Positions 50,465 to 60,298 of a stretch of DNA of 64,000 nucleotides are shown here, in pieces (positions within the stretch are counted from its first letter, which is position 1; every line of letters starts with the position of its first letter). The notes beneath the pieces were generated by a model. It saw nothing but the letters and a program-made list of their open reading frames with translations. It was not told the origin of the DNA and made no database searches. Origin of the DNA: Deltaproteobacteria bacterium (GTDB lineage Bacteria; Desulfobacterota; Binatia; HRBIN30; CADEER01); the NCBI GenBank assembly GCA_029262455.1, contig JAJCZJ010000117.1:38840-102839 (forward strand), given 5' to 3'. Position numbers and translations under genes: made by a program.

Positions 50465-52027
50465 GTGACCACTGCGCAGGATCACAGACTCGCGATCGGC
50501 GAGATGCGTATGGACTGCACGGCTCTGGCTTGGTCTGAAGAACAATCCGCCTTGCGCGGTCTCCTCGACCGCGTGACCAGTACTGCCCTACCCGGCACCC
50601 TTCCAGCCGCGCTCGATCCGGTGCTCGATGGGATCGAAGGCGTCGTGCGCCTACGCCGCCTGCAACTCGATGTCGACTACTTTGGCCCCTCCGACGAGGC
50701 GGCTCTGGCACACTCCTTGGCGATGCGGATCGCAGCGGCGTTGCGCGACGCGTTGCCCTGCCCGACAGGCGACACCCTGCAGCGTTGGCCCGACCAAGCG
50801 ACGTATCTCGCCGCGTATATCGAACGGCGCCTGGCGCTGGATCGCAACCCCGCGCCGGCCTGGGCCTTCGAAGAGTTCGCTACCCTCGATCACCTTCCAC
50901 CCGAGCGCGCCGCTGCCGAGATGGTGCGCGAGTTTCCCGAAATTCTGGTTTCATTGGCTCGCAATGCCAACCGAGAATCACATCCCAACCGATTCGCTCT
51001 GGCTTTGGATGAAGCATCGGCCAGCGCTCTGGTCGACGCGCTCCTGGTGAACCTTGCGCCCCCGCTCGCGACAATCGACGCGCTATCCACGGCCTTGCAT
51101 CTGATGGATACGAATCTGCGGCTACTCGCTGTCGCCGGACCAGCTCGGGCCGCGCTGAGCCTGACACTGATCATGCTCGCGAGAACCGACGAGCCTCCCC
51201 TCAACGAGGCGCTGGGAGTCGCAACGCTGGCCGCGGCCGTGCTCCATCTGCAAGACCACAACGAGATTCGCGGTCCGGTCTCGCAATCAACAGTCACCCC
51301 AAGCGCCGCGTACCCCCAAGGCTGGCGTTTGCTCTCGCCAACCGTCACCGCGCTCGTCAAGAAGCACCTCAGCAACCCCCACTTCGTGGAACGAGTCGGA
51401 GACATCCTACCCACCGATCAGCCGTCGCCCCCGGCTCATCAGATCTCGGACAGTACGGTCACCGATCGTGTACCCGTTCATCTGCATTCCCCGGTTGCGG
51501 GAGTCGGCTTGCTGCTACCGGTGATCACGGAGTTTCGCGTGCCCGACTACCTGGGCCCACGCCATCTGCACGCGGCGATCCTGTCGACCCTCGGCACCGA
51601 CGAGCAAGCCCTGGCACTGACCGATCCGCTCTTCGCCGCCCTATTCCCGCTCGATCACCAACCTTTGGATCAAGGCAAATCTGCCGAACCCACACCGCCA
51701 GTCCCAGATCCCATGAAGACACTAGTGGCGCCAGAGACGCTACCGCTCCTGACCGGAGACGGAGCAAACCCCTGGGGTGACCTGACGCTGGCCGCCTTTG
51801 CCACGCGCCTTCCGGGCCTGAAAACCAGTTCGCGCGGTTACCTCCAAGCGCAATTCCTTCACACAGCAGGCCGGCTGACCATCACACCACAAACCCTCGA
51901 TCTCACTCTCCAAGGCCCCGACCTTGCCATTGTCCTGAAGATGGCTGGATTGAACGGCGTGCAGCGCAAGTTACCGCATCTCGGAAACCGACTCTTGACG
52001 ATTACACTGGCCGGACTCACATCATGA
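50465..52027 (+). CDS. eCIS: tape-measure protein (Pvc14-like)
   Basis: HRLAIGEMRMDCTALAWSEEQSALRGLLDRV...LPAALDPVLDGIEGVVRLRRLQLDVDYFG; C-term FLHTAGRLTITPQTLDLTLQGPDLAIVLKMAGLNGVQRKLPHLGNRLLTITL. GTG start. Confidence 0.75.
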   Translation: MTTAQDHRLAIGEMRMDCTALAWSEEQSALRGLLDRVTSTALPGTLPAALDPVLDGIEGVVRLRRLQLDVDYFGPSDEAALAHSLAMRIAAALRDALPCPTGDTLQRWPDQATYLAAYIERRLALDRNPAPAWAFEEFATLDHLPPERAAAEMVREFPEILVSLARNANRESHPNRFALALDEASASALVDALLVNLAPPLATIDALSTALHLMDTNLRLLAVAGPARAALSLTLIMLARTDEPPLNEALGVATLAAAVLHLQDHNEIRGPVSQSTVTPSAAYPQGWRLLSPTVTALVKKHLSNPHFVERVGDILPTDQPSPPAHQISDSTVTDRVPVHLHSPVAGVGLLLPVITEFRVPDYLGPRHLHAAILSTLGTDEQALALTDPLFAALFPLDHQPLDQGKSAEPTPPVPDPMKTLVAPETLPLLTGDGANPWGDLTLAAFATRLPGLKTSSRGYLQAQFLHTAGRLTITPQTLDLTLQGPDLAIVLKMAGLNGVQRKLPHLGNRLLTITLAGLTS

Positions 52028-53994
52028 CCCAGACGACGCCCATACGACTCGACCCCGCGGCCTGGCTGGAGCAGGCTCTCGGGGTATTGGCGCTACGCCT
52101 GCGCCACGAAGTCTCGCTCACCCGCGCACTGCGCGGGCCCGATCGTCAGGAGGGATTCCTCGGCTTGTTTCTGACCGACGAGGAAGCCGAGACCCTACTC
52201 GACGAGCTCGCGGGTCGTCTTGCCGCCGAAGTTCCAAGCACCGAGCACCTCGACCATCTGCAAGCCGGCCTGTCTGTTGCCCAAGCCGCCGATACGGACG
52301 GAATCTGGCATCGTCTCGCGGTTACCTGCGATCTCGCGAAGATCGAACTCGACCTACTCGTCCTTGTCGCCGCGCCAGCTCTCGACCCGCGATTCGGGCG
52401 CGTCTACGGCTATCTCAATGACGACATGGGACGTCGTCACCTGACACCGGCGTTGGCACTGCGCCTACTCGATCGCCACCACCCGGATCTGGCCAGTCTC
52501 CGTGCCATGTTCGCCGCCGCAGCGCCACTTCGTCGTCATCGCCTCATCACCTTTGCCGCCACTCAGCCCTTCATCGAATCCGCGATCCGCATCGACGAGA
52601 CGCTTCTCGACCATCTGCTCGGAAACTCGCTGCCGATACGCACGATCCCCATCCGCAAGTCGGGAAAGTCCGATACCGCGATCGTTCTCGTGCAAAGCTC
52701 GGGCGAACCCGGGCCCGAACTCGTGTACATCGCCGCCGAGTCCGGGCTCGATCTGCACCTCATCGAAGGTGAACGCATCGCCGCCGACGGCGCGCCGGGC
52801 AAAATCGCGGACACCTTGCGCGACGCCCGCTTGGCCGGTGCTCTACCTGTCTTACTCGACGACCCCGCTCTTCCCGCTGACCTCATCGCGCCGCTGCTAA
52901 CCTCGCCCTGTCTGATATGCACTGCGGAGCCGAGCCGCTGGCATCACCACGGGATCGCCGACCGACCAGCACAAGGCCCTTGGCCCGGTCGCCAACGTAC
53001 GCTCGAACGAATCAAAGCAGCAGGGTCGAAGGCCGCACAGCTAGCGAACGCTCCGTCCTACATTCCGATCCTTACTCTGCTGCGTCTCTACGATACCGAT
53101 CTCAGCACCCAGACCACCGCTGCTGCACTTTCGCGAGGTGCCGAGGATCGACTCGGGAAACTCGCGACACAGATCACATCCTCCTTCGGCCTCGACGATA
53201 TCGTCGTGCCCAAATCAACCCGCGAGGCCCTGGAAAGTTTGATTCAATGGCAATCGACCGCAACCACGGTTTTGAAGGACTGGGGACTCGGCGACACCTT
53301 CAACAAACGCCACGCTCTGATCAGTCTCTTCTCCGGCCCCTCAGGTACCGGCAAAACCATGGCCGCCAGCGTGATTGCAAACGCTCTCGCACTACCGCTT
53401 TACCGCATCGACCTAGCGTCTACGGTCTCAAAGTATATCGGCGAAACAGAAAAAAACCTCGACCGGCTTTTCCGAGCCGCCGAGAGCACCCAGGTCGTCC
53501 TCTTTTTTGACGAGGCCGACGCGGTGTTCGGTCAGCGATCCGAGGTTTCAGACGCCCACGATCGATACGCAAATCTGGAGACCTCCTATCTCCTGCAGCG
53601 GATGGAGACCTTTCACGGCATTTCCATCCTCGCCTCCAATCTGGCGCAGAACATGGATGAAGCCTTTCTGCGTCGGATCGACACCGTCGTCGAATTCCCT
53701 GCCCCAAGTGCCACCGAACGTCGCGCACTGTGGCAACGAATCAACGCGACGACCGCGCCGCTAGCCGACAATCTCGACTTGAAATTGCTCGCAGAACGCT
53801 TCGAACTGACCGGCGGCGAAATCCGCAACTGCTGGCTGGCTGCGGCCCATATCGCGGCGCACGACAATACTGCAATCGACATGGGCACCCTCATGCGCGC
53901 CATTGCGCTCGAACTGACGAAACAGAATAAGGCGATCCGCAAAAGCGATTTTGGTGAACACTACACCACGCTCCGCGTCGTTGGGGCGGTCTAA
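52024..53994 (+). CDS. eCIS: AAA+ ATPase (Pvc15-like)
   Basis: HALISLFSGPSGTGKTMAASVIANALALPLYRIDLASTVSKYIGETEKNLDRLFRAAESTQVVLFFDEADAVFGQRSEVSDAHDRYANLETSYLLQRME. Confidence 0.95.
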   Translation: MTQTTPIRLDPAAWLEQALGVLALRLRHEVSLTRALRGPDRQEGFLGLFLTDEEAETLLDELAGRLAAEVPSTEHLDHLQAGLSVAQAADTDGIWHRLAVTCDLAKIELDLLVLVAAPALDPRFGRVYGYLNDDMGRRHLTPALALRLLDRHHPDLASLRAMFAAAAPLRRHRLITFAATQPFIESAIRIDETLLDHLLGNSLPIRTIPIRKSGKSDTAIVLVQSSGEPGPELVYIAAESGLDLHLIEGERIAADGAPGKIADTLRDARLAGALPVLLDDPALPADLIAPLLTSPCLICTAEPSRWHHHGIADRPAQGPWPGRQRTLERIKAAGSKAAQLANAPSYIPILTLLRLYDTDLSTQTTAAALSRGAEDRLGKLATQITSSFGLDDIVVPKSTREALESLIQWQSTATTVLKDWGLGDTFNKRHALISLFSGPSGTGKTMAASVIANALALPLYRIDLASTVSKYIGETEKNLDRLFRAAESTQVVLFFDEADAVFGQRSEVSDAHDRYANLETSYLLQRMETFHGISILASNLAQNMDEAFLRRIDTVVEFPAPSATERRALWQRINATTAPLADNLDLKLLAERFELTGGEIRNCWLAAAHIAAHDNTAIDMGTLMRAIALELTKQNKAIRKSDFGEHYTTLRVVGAV

Positions 53995-54719
53995 TGACAG
54001 ATTTCTCCACCGAGCTTCTCCCCGACGAAGAGGAGAAGGTAGACGAAGTGCTGCCAACGCAAGACGACGCGATCGAGGCCAAGAAGGCAATCGAGACTCC
54101 GGTCGACTCAATCGAAGCCTCCACTAAGCCGCTCAGCACACTCGGCAACGCCGCCCTCGCCCAGCACTTGGCCAACCCGACTGTTGCAACCTCGACCGGC
54201 ACCGACCCGGCAGCCGATGTTACAACACACACTAACCGCGCGGCTGGAACGCGGAACGAAAAGGTAGCAGCGGTCAAGCCGTCACCAGACAATGCATCGG
54301 AGCTCGCAGGGACACGAGCGCCAGCGTCAGACAAGAATCAGGAATCGGCCGGCCAGCCAGAAGCCCGGGCCGATCCGGCAGAAGCCAATCCGCTCGCGCA
54401 ACGTCAGGGTCGGCGAAGGCTACTGATGCTGACCCTGTCTCGACTGCTGACCACTCCTGAGACTGCCCCCGTCGACGCGCTCTTCACCGCGTTCTTGTCG
54501 GGAGCAAAAGACGAACAGTCCGCTGCCGCACTGGCCATCGCCAACGCCGTACTGCGCATTGATGCAGACAACCGTCGCCGCGCGCGCATCGTCCTCGCCA
54601 ACGCCATGAGAGCCCACAAAATGCATCCGCTGGCGCAGATCCTCGCGATCCGCCTGGGAGCCTGGGTCTCCACACCCCCCGCACCCGAAGCAGCGCCGGA
54701 ACCGGGCGGCGACCCGTGA
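53994..54719 (+). CDS. eCIS-linked hypothetical (acidic/disordered N-term, helical C-term); candidate chaperone/adaptor
   Basis: Start and stop overlap neighbours (TAATG; GTGA); MTDFSTELLPDEEEKVDEVLPTQ...; no recognised domain. Confidence 0.65.
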   Translation: MTDFSTELLPDEEEKVDEVLPTQDDAIEAKKAIETPVDSIEASTKPLSTLGNAALAQHLANPTVATSTGTDPAADVTTHTNRAAGTRNEKVAAVKPSPDNASELAGTRAPASDKNQESAGQPEARADPAEANPLAQRQGRRRLLMLTLSRLLTTPETAPVDALFTAFLSGAKDEQSAAALAIANAVLRIDADNRRRARIVLANAMRAHKMHPLAQILAIRLGAWVSTPPAPEAAPEPGGDP

Positions 54720-57700
54720 CCGCCCCGACGCGCACACAAGAAAGTGCCACAGCGCCGCAAGCGCCGGCCACCGACACCGCAGCACCATCGGCTGACACCG
54801 GCACACCCGCGTCGAGCTGGGGCAAGCTGCCGGATGGCGGTTTTGCCGCCAAACTCGGCGTCGGATTGCGGCTGTCCGCCGATCAACTCGCCGCAGGTGA
54901 CATCGACCTCTCCGAGGGCCCTCAGCCCCTACCCGGCCTGCAGCTCATGCGGGCGACCTATGACAGTGGGCGACAGTCACTCCAATTGACCGCCGCGCTC
55001 GCTGTTCCCCACGTCGCTTCCGGGGACCTCAGGATCCAAATCAACCAGGCCGGAACGCCTTCCGTTCGCGGCACGCTGCAACGCGAGTTGAACATTCCAG
55101 CCCTTGGCAACCCAAACCTCACCGCGACCATCGACGAGGATGGTGCTTTGTCCGGCACTGCGACCATCCGGGATGCAAACTTGGTCCCCCGCGGCGCGGG
55201 GACAGCAACCGCTTCGGGTGAGCTGTCGATTGTCGCGGGCAAGATGTCTGGAAACGGCACTATCGAGGTTTCCTACGATGAATTGGGCGGAGCCACAGTC
55301 AACTTTGGCTTCTCTCCCACCGGTGCATTCTCAGGCGACGGCACGGTCCGAATCTCGCCGCCGTTTGTCGACGAAGTCACCGGAAACTTGTCGGTCGACG
55401 AAAACCAAAACATCGACGCCAGTGTCACCCTTCCGGTCTCATCTCTCACCTCGCGAGTCCCGGGACTGACACCCTCCGACGGTACGATAACCATTGGCTA
55501 TCACAACGGCCGGCCGTCTGGCGGCTTCACCGGCTTTCGCGCCGTGTATCCGGGTGTGGGGTTTGTTCAAATTGCTGAAGCGGCGTTGGACAACGCTCAC
55601 CGGTTCAGCGCTGCGGGCAGCTTCGGTCTCGAAGTCCCCATGCTCAACGACGCAACCGGTACCTTGCGGATCCGGAGCGGCGCCCTGTCCGGAACATTCG
55701 CCGTCAGCGCCAACAACTTCCCCCGGGGACTGCCCATCAACAGCGGATCGATCAATGTGCGGCTGTCCGAACAGGGGCAGATCGGCTTTTCCGGCAACGT
55801 CGGTGTCGATCTCGGCCCGGCGGGATCCGGAACCCTTCAAGCGAGCTACGATCCAGCCGGAGCGTTCGCCATCGGTGGTGAGACCAGGTTGACCATCCCC
55901 GGCCTGAATCCGATACAGTTCGCGTTCGCCTATCGCGAAGGCCAAGTCGAGGGCCAGATCGCTGTTCCCATCGACACAGCGCTGATTCCTGGACTAACCG
56001 GCGACGTCACCGTCGAGTACCGCCAGGGACGTTGGGCGGGCGAAACCGACCTCCAGTTCTCAGCTGACGACGGCAAACTCTCAGGCAACATTCGGGTCAC
56101 GGTCAACCAAACCGACGAGGGTGCTCTTCAGCTCGGCGGAGGTGGCAGCGTCACTGCCCAACTGATGCCGCGTCTTGCCGGAACACTGCAGGCCGAAATA
56201 CTGCCCGGTGGCGGGGTCGACATCTCCGGTACCATCGAGGTGACCGAACCGCTCGAGTTGTTCCCAGAAGAACGGTTCGACAAAGAGCTGTTCAAATATT
56301 CCCAGAACATTCCACTCTGGGCGATTCTCGTCGCGATCATCCGCGTCCGCGCCGGCGTGCGTGCCGGCGTCGGCCCAGGCGTTTTTCGCAATATCCGGGT
56401 CCAAGGTTCGTACACAATCGGCGCCGACGAAGCCGATCCAAGCTTCACTGTATCCGGAGAGCTCTTCATCCCCGCCTTTGTCGAGGGGTACGTGGCCTTC
56501 GGCGCCGGACTTGGTCTCGACGTCGTCCTTGGCTCTCTGACCGGCGGAATCGAGGGAGTCGCAACCGCAGGCATCTACGGCGCAATATCGGTCGTGCCAG
56601 AGTTGAGCTACGCCGACGGTGACTGGGGCATCGAAGGGACGGCGACCATGGCAGCCGGGGCCCGGCTGAAACTCGGGCTGAACGCTTGGGCCGAAGTCGA
56701 AGCTCTCTGGGTCACAGTCTGGGAGCAGGAATGGAAACTCGCTGAATACATGATGGCGGTGGGACCCGACCTCGGCCTGCAAGCCAGGATGTCCTACAAG
56801 TTCGGCCAGCCCACCCCACCCTCAATCGAAATGAACAGTTCCGACATCGACACGACGTCGATGATTCAGGAGGCCATGCCAAAGGACGGGCCCGCGGGCT
56901 CTGGGGCCCGCGAGGCGCTCGAGAACAAAGCTGAATGGCAGGGCGCATTGCGCGAACAACGACAAGCCGCCGTGCCACCGGAAGTGGCCCAACAGGCGAA
57001 CCGTTCAGAGCAACCGCCCGAACCCGCCGCACGTCCTCCGCGCAGCGGTGGGCCAGGCGACGGCACCAACACCGCCGGCGCGGGAGGCCAAAGCGTCGAC
57101 ACTCCGGGGCAGAATCAAGACCCAACCGCGGCCCCAACGACCGGCAACGAGCCAGCGCGTTCCCGGGCCGCCGATCAAGCGGCACAAACCGATAGCAGCG
57201 TCCAGGGCTCGGTTCCCCCAGACCAATTGCCCAACGCCGATCAAGTGCGCTACCCGCACCCGATCACTCTGGCCACGCTGGACGAGCCCCCGGCCCCAAT
57301 GCCGCGTACCCGCGACCAGGAAGGCGAGGATTCGAGGGCCGCGCGAACGGCTGTGGAAATAGCAGCGCGCGAAGCCACCAACTCGGACACCCTCGACAAC
57401 TATTTCCCTCGCATCAAACACCGCTTCGGCCTCGCCTCACTCGGCTACGAGGGCGACTTCCAACGCGGCTTCAAAGTCGTCGGCCGCATCAATCCAGACT
57501 TCGACTTCACACCGGACGAAACCCTATCCGGTTCCGGACTCCCCGGGGATCTTGCTGACGGCCACGTCACCGAGATCGCCTTCAGAACACAGAAACTGGG
57601 AGGCGACACAGTTGGGGTCGAAATGGAGGCATCCCCACTCGGCCCCGACCACCCGCAGGGATCGGGCCCTACAGGCCAAGGGACACTGATGAGGTTGTTG

Positions 57701-58438
57701 CCCACGAACCCGCAGATTTACCGTGCCACCGACAGCCGCTTCATCCGCGGCCACCTATTGAACGACAACGTCGGAGGACCCGGCGCACCGATCAACTTGT
57801 TCCCAATAACCGCACAAGCGAACGCACTGCACCACTCTTCTATCGAAGCGCACGTCAAGAATTGGGTTAACGTTTCGCGATACTGGGTGCGCTACAAAGT
57901 TTCCGTCGAAGGGATCAGTCCTCTCACGACGGACGCAAACGGAAAGCAATTCGTGAACGCGCAGTTCCGAGCCGAAGCTTCGGTGCTAAACACTCGCTTG
58001 CGTCCGGTGAGTGGCCTGACTCGGCGAGTTACCATTGGATCAATCTACCAGGCCGGCGACGTTGATCCCCTCGATGTCACCCAAGTCGAGGACGCAGAAA
58101 CATTGGCGCAGCATGAAAGTCGGGACATCGATCGGGATACAAACGTCCAGCTCTCGTCCCGCCACAGTGGTCGCGACCAGATATTCCCCGACGGAATACG
58201 CACCACACTGGGATCCAAACTCACACAATTCGGCGGCTGGACCGAGGTCATCCGTCGCCTAAAAGACTTCCCGCACTTCGGTGACAGGAGCGGAGTTGTC
58301 TTGCGCAGAGCCTACGAGCAGGCGGTCGTGGCCGGCGGCTCAAATCCCGAATTGACATTAGAGCAAAACGAAAAAGGCACGTTCACCCGCATCGTCAACG
58401 CCTGGAACAACGGCCTCTCGGCCAAGCTCCAACCGTGA
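54716..58438 (+). CDS. eCIS-linked giant putative effector: repetitive beta-rich body + DNA/RNA non-specific endonuclease-like C-terminal domain
   Basis: 1240 aa; repeated GxGTxxxS-type beta segments (GTATASGELSIVAGKMSGNGTIEVSY...AFSGDGTVRI); C-term RFIRGHLLNDNVGGPGAPINLFPITAQANALHHSSIEAHVKNWV (RGHLLND...N...N..H pattern). Confidence 0.75.
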   Translation: MTAPTRTQESATAPQAPATDTAAPSADTGTPASSWGKLPDGGFAAKLGVGLRLSADQLAAGDIDLSEGPQPLPGLQLMRATYDSGRQSLQLTAALAVPHVASGDLRIQINQAGTPSVRGTLQRELNIPALGNPNLTATIDEDGALSGTATIRDANLVPRGAGTATASGELSIVAGKMSGNGTIEVSYDELGGATVNFGFSPTGAFSGDGTVRISPPFVDEVTGNLSVDENQNIDASVTLPVSSLTSRVPGLTPSDGTITIGYHNGRPSGGFTGFRAVYPGVGFVQIAEAALDNAHRFSAAGSFGLEVPMLNDATGTLRIRSGALSGTFAVSANNFPRGLPINSGSINVRLSEQGQIGFSGNVGVDLGPAGSGTLQASYDPAGAFAIGGETRLTIPGLNPIQFAFAYREGQVEGQIAVPIDTALIPGLTGDVTVEYRQGRWAGETDLQFSADDGKLSGNIRVTVNQTDEGALQLGGGGSVTAQLMPRLAGTLQAEILPGGGVDISGTIEVTEPLELFPEERFDKELFKYSQNIPLWAILVAIIRVRAGVRAGVGPGVFRNIRVQGSYTIGADEADPSFTVSGELFIPAFVEGYVAFGAGLGLDVVLGSLTGGIEGVATAGIYGAISVVPELSYADGDWGIEGTATMAAGARLKLGLNAWAEVEALWVTVWEQEWKLAEYMMAVGPDLGLQARMSYKFGQPTPPSIEMNSSDIDTTSMIQEAMPKDGPAGSGAREALENKAEWQGALREQRQAAVPPEVAQQANRSEQPPEPAARPPRSGGPGDGTNTAGAGGQSVDTPGQNQDPTAAPTTGNEPARSRAADQAAQTDSSVQGSVPPDQLPNADQVRYPHPITLATLDEPPAPMPRTRDQEGEDSRAARTAVEIAAREATNSDTLDNYFPRIKHRFGLASLGYEGDFQRGFKVVGRINPDFDFTPDETLSGSGLPGDLADGHVTEIAFRTQKLGGDTVGVEMEASPLGPDHPQGSGPTGQGTLMRLLPTNPQIYRATDSRFIRGHLLNDNVGGPGAPINLFPITAQANALHHSSIEAHVKNWVNVSRYWVRYKVSVEGISPLTTDANGKQFVNAQFRAEASVLNTRLRPVSGLTRRVTIGSIYQAGDVDPLDVTQVEDAETLAQHESRDIDRDTNVQLSSRHSGRDQIFPDGIRTTLGSKLTQFGGWTEVIRRLKDFPHFGDRSGVVLRRAYEQAVVAGGSNPELTLEQNEKGTFTRIVNAWNNGLSAKLQP

Positions 58439-58667
58439 CCGGAAGACGCAAGAACCCTTCAAGGGACACGACCAGGCGGCAAGCCCGTCTCCTCTGAAGA
58501 CATCGAAGGCATAGGCACAACTCGCTGTCCTCCCCGCGTCCTGCCGTTCGCCGTCGACGCCCGCCAAACGATCAACAGAGGGTTGGCTACGGCTCGGGCT
58601 TCGGCTATCGGTTGTCCAATATCCGCGCGACCTGAATGAAAAGACTCTGAGACCGGGAGGCTCCCAC

Positions 58668-59267
58668 ATGGCAATGGTATTGTACGAGATGGCGGCGAGT
58701 CCGAACGCCAAACGCGCGCGGCTCGGGTTGCTTGAGTCGGGCGAACCTTTCGAATCGCGCGAGGTCAACCTACTCACCGGCGAGCAGAAGCAGGACGAGT
58801 ACAAGAGCGTTCACCCGATGGGCCGCATCCCCGCTCTCGACGACGACGGCACGATCATCTGGGAGTCGGGCGCGATCCTGCTCTACCTCGCCGACAAGTT
58901 TCCCCAATCGGGCCTGATGCCCACGGATCTGGCGGCCCGCGGCCAGGTCTACCAATGGCTCACCTTCGGCGAGACCAGTATCCACGGCTACATGGGACCG
59001 ATGGGATTCCAGATGTTTCGCAAGGCTCCCGACAAGAGAGACGAAGGTATCTTGTCACGCGGACGCCAGCGCATGCCGGAGGTACTCGACATCCTCGACC
59101 GCCAGCTAGAAGGACACGACTACATCGTTGGCGACTTCTCGATCGCCGACTGCGCCTGTGCCCCGTGGCTCGAGCTGGGGGAATTCTTTGGGATCGAGAT
59201 GGGTCGGTTTGAAAACGTCAATGCGTGGATGTCACGCATGCAAGCACGACCAAGCTGGAGCGCGTAG
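58668..59267 (+). CDS. Glutathione S-transferase
   Basis: MVLYEMAASPNAKRARLGLLESGEPFESREVNL; HPMGRIPALDDDGTIIWESGAILLYLADKFP; YIVGDFSIADCACAPWLEL. Confidence 0.92.
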   Translation: MAMVLYEMAASPNAKRARLGLLESGEPFESREVNLLTGEQKQDEYKSVHPMGRIPALDDDGTIIWESGAILLYLADKFPQSGLMPTDLAARGQVYQWLTFGETSIHGYMGPMGFQMFRKAPDKRDEGILSRGRQRMPEVLDILDRQLEGHDYIVGDFSIADCACAPWLELGEFFGIEMGRFENVNAWMSRMQARPSWSA

Positions 59268-59327
59268 AGAAAATCCCAATCCCAGGATCAATTCGCAGTG
59301 CGCGCCTGTTTTTCAAAAAGCTGCGGG

Positions 59328-60146
59328 CTAGCTGGCCGGCAGGCTCGCATTCAGCGCCTCGATGTATGCGCTCGGGGGCGATCCTTTATTCTCGCACAGG
59401 TTCCAGAACATGCCGGCTTTAATGTTGTTATTCTTAAAGATCGGCCCGACGCCACTCGGCGTCCAATCGCCGCTGATCCCTTTGACCGCGCGATACCCGG
59501 CCGCGAGCAAGGCGTCGTAGTCCCCGGTGTTCTGACCATAGCCCATGGTCGAAACAAACGAGATATTGTCGCTCAGATCCACGAGATCTGCTGGTTGCCA
59601 CGGCGACCCTCCGTAATACGGCAGGCTCAGCGTCGCGCTACCCGAACCAGTGCCGTCCATTTCCTTGATCAAGGCACTGACAACATCGTGAAACGAGACG
59701 CTACTCGGCAGGCTAGTCGTTGATCCGCTACCCAACTCGTAGTCGATGTCGACGCCATCGACCAGGCCCGACCACTCCCCCAGCTTACCGACAACGTTGG
59801 ATGCGAAGTCGCCGGCGCTTGTAACCGAGGCCCAGTCGTTAAACGCCCATCCGCCGATCGACAGCAGAACCTTGATCTCCGGATATGACGCCTTGATGGC
59901 GCGTAGCCATTCTTCGATTTGCTCTTGGGTCCAATACTGCGGGCCATTGCACAGGCAAGTTTCATCGGAAGCGCACGTGTACTGAAGGGTGCCGCCTTGG
60001 ACCAGGGCAAAAGCGAGAATCAGCACATCGACGTCTTGCACGTATGCCGGGATCGCCGGCTCACTCGGGTTGAAGTCGAGCTTTTCGTAGCCGGTCCAAT
60101 AGGCAACGATGCGCGGCAGCTTCGTATCGATCGTCGCCGACTTCAT
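59328..60146 (-). CDS. Glycoside hydrolase family 18 (chitinase-like)
   Basis: IVAYWTGYEKLDF; IKVLLSIGGWAFNDW; LVDGVDIDYEL (DGxDxDxE catalytic motif). Confidence 0.88.
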   Translation of the reverse strand: MKSATIDTKLPRIVAYWTGYEKLDFNPSEPAIPAYVQDVDVLILAFALVQGGTLQYTCASDETCLCNGPQYWTQEQIEEWLRAIKASYPEIKVLLSIGGWAFNDWASVTSAGDFASNVVGKLGEWSGLVDGVDIDYELGSGSTTSLPSSVSFHDVVSALIKEMDGTGSGSATLSLPYYGGSPWQPADLVDLSDNISFVSTMGYGQNTGDYDALLAAGYRAVKGISGDWTPSGVGPIFKNNNIKAGMFWNLCENKGSPPSAYIEALNASLPAS

Positions 60147-60298
60147 CGTGATCTTCTCCGCTTCTTAGGATCCGCCACTGGCCGCTATCTCAGTGCGAGG
60201 GGACCCATCCATCGTAATCATGAGGCTCTTCGAGAGTCCTTGCCCGTGATCGACGCCATTGGTCTGGTCCCCCAGGTACACCGCCCAGGTGAAAAACA

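Noticed and set aside
30489-58438. Interpretation as an intact prophage or as a T6SS
   Set aside because: No capsid, portal, terminase, integrase or lysis genes; no TssJLM membrane complex or ClpV/TssBC-type pair recognised. AAA+ Pvc15-like, Pvc14-like and DUF4255 genes fit eCIS better.
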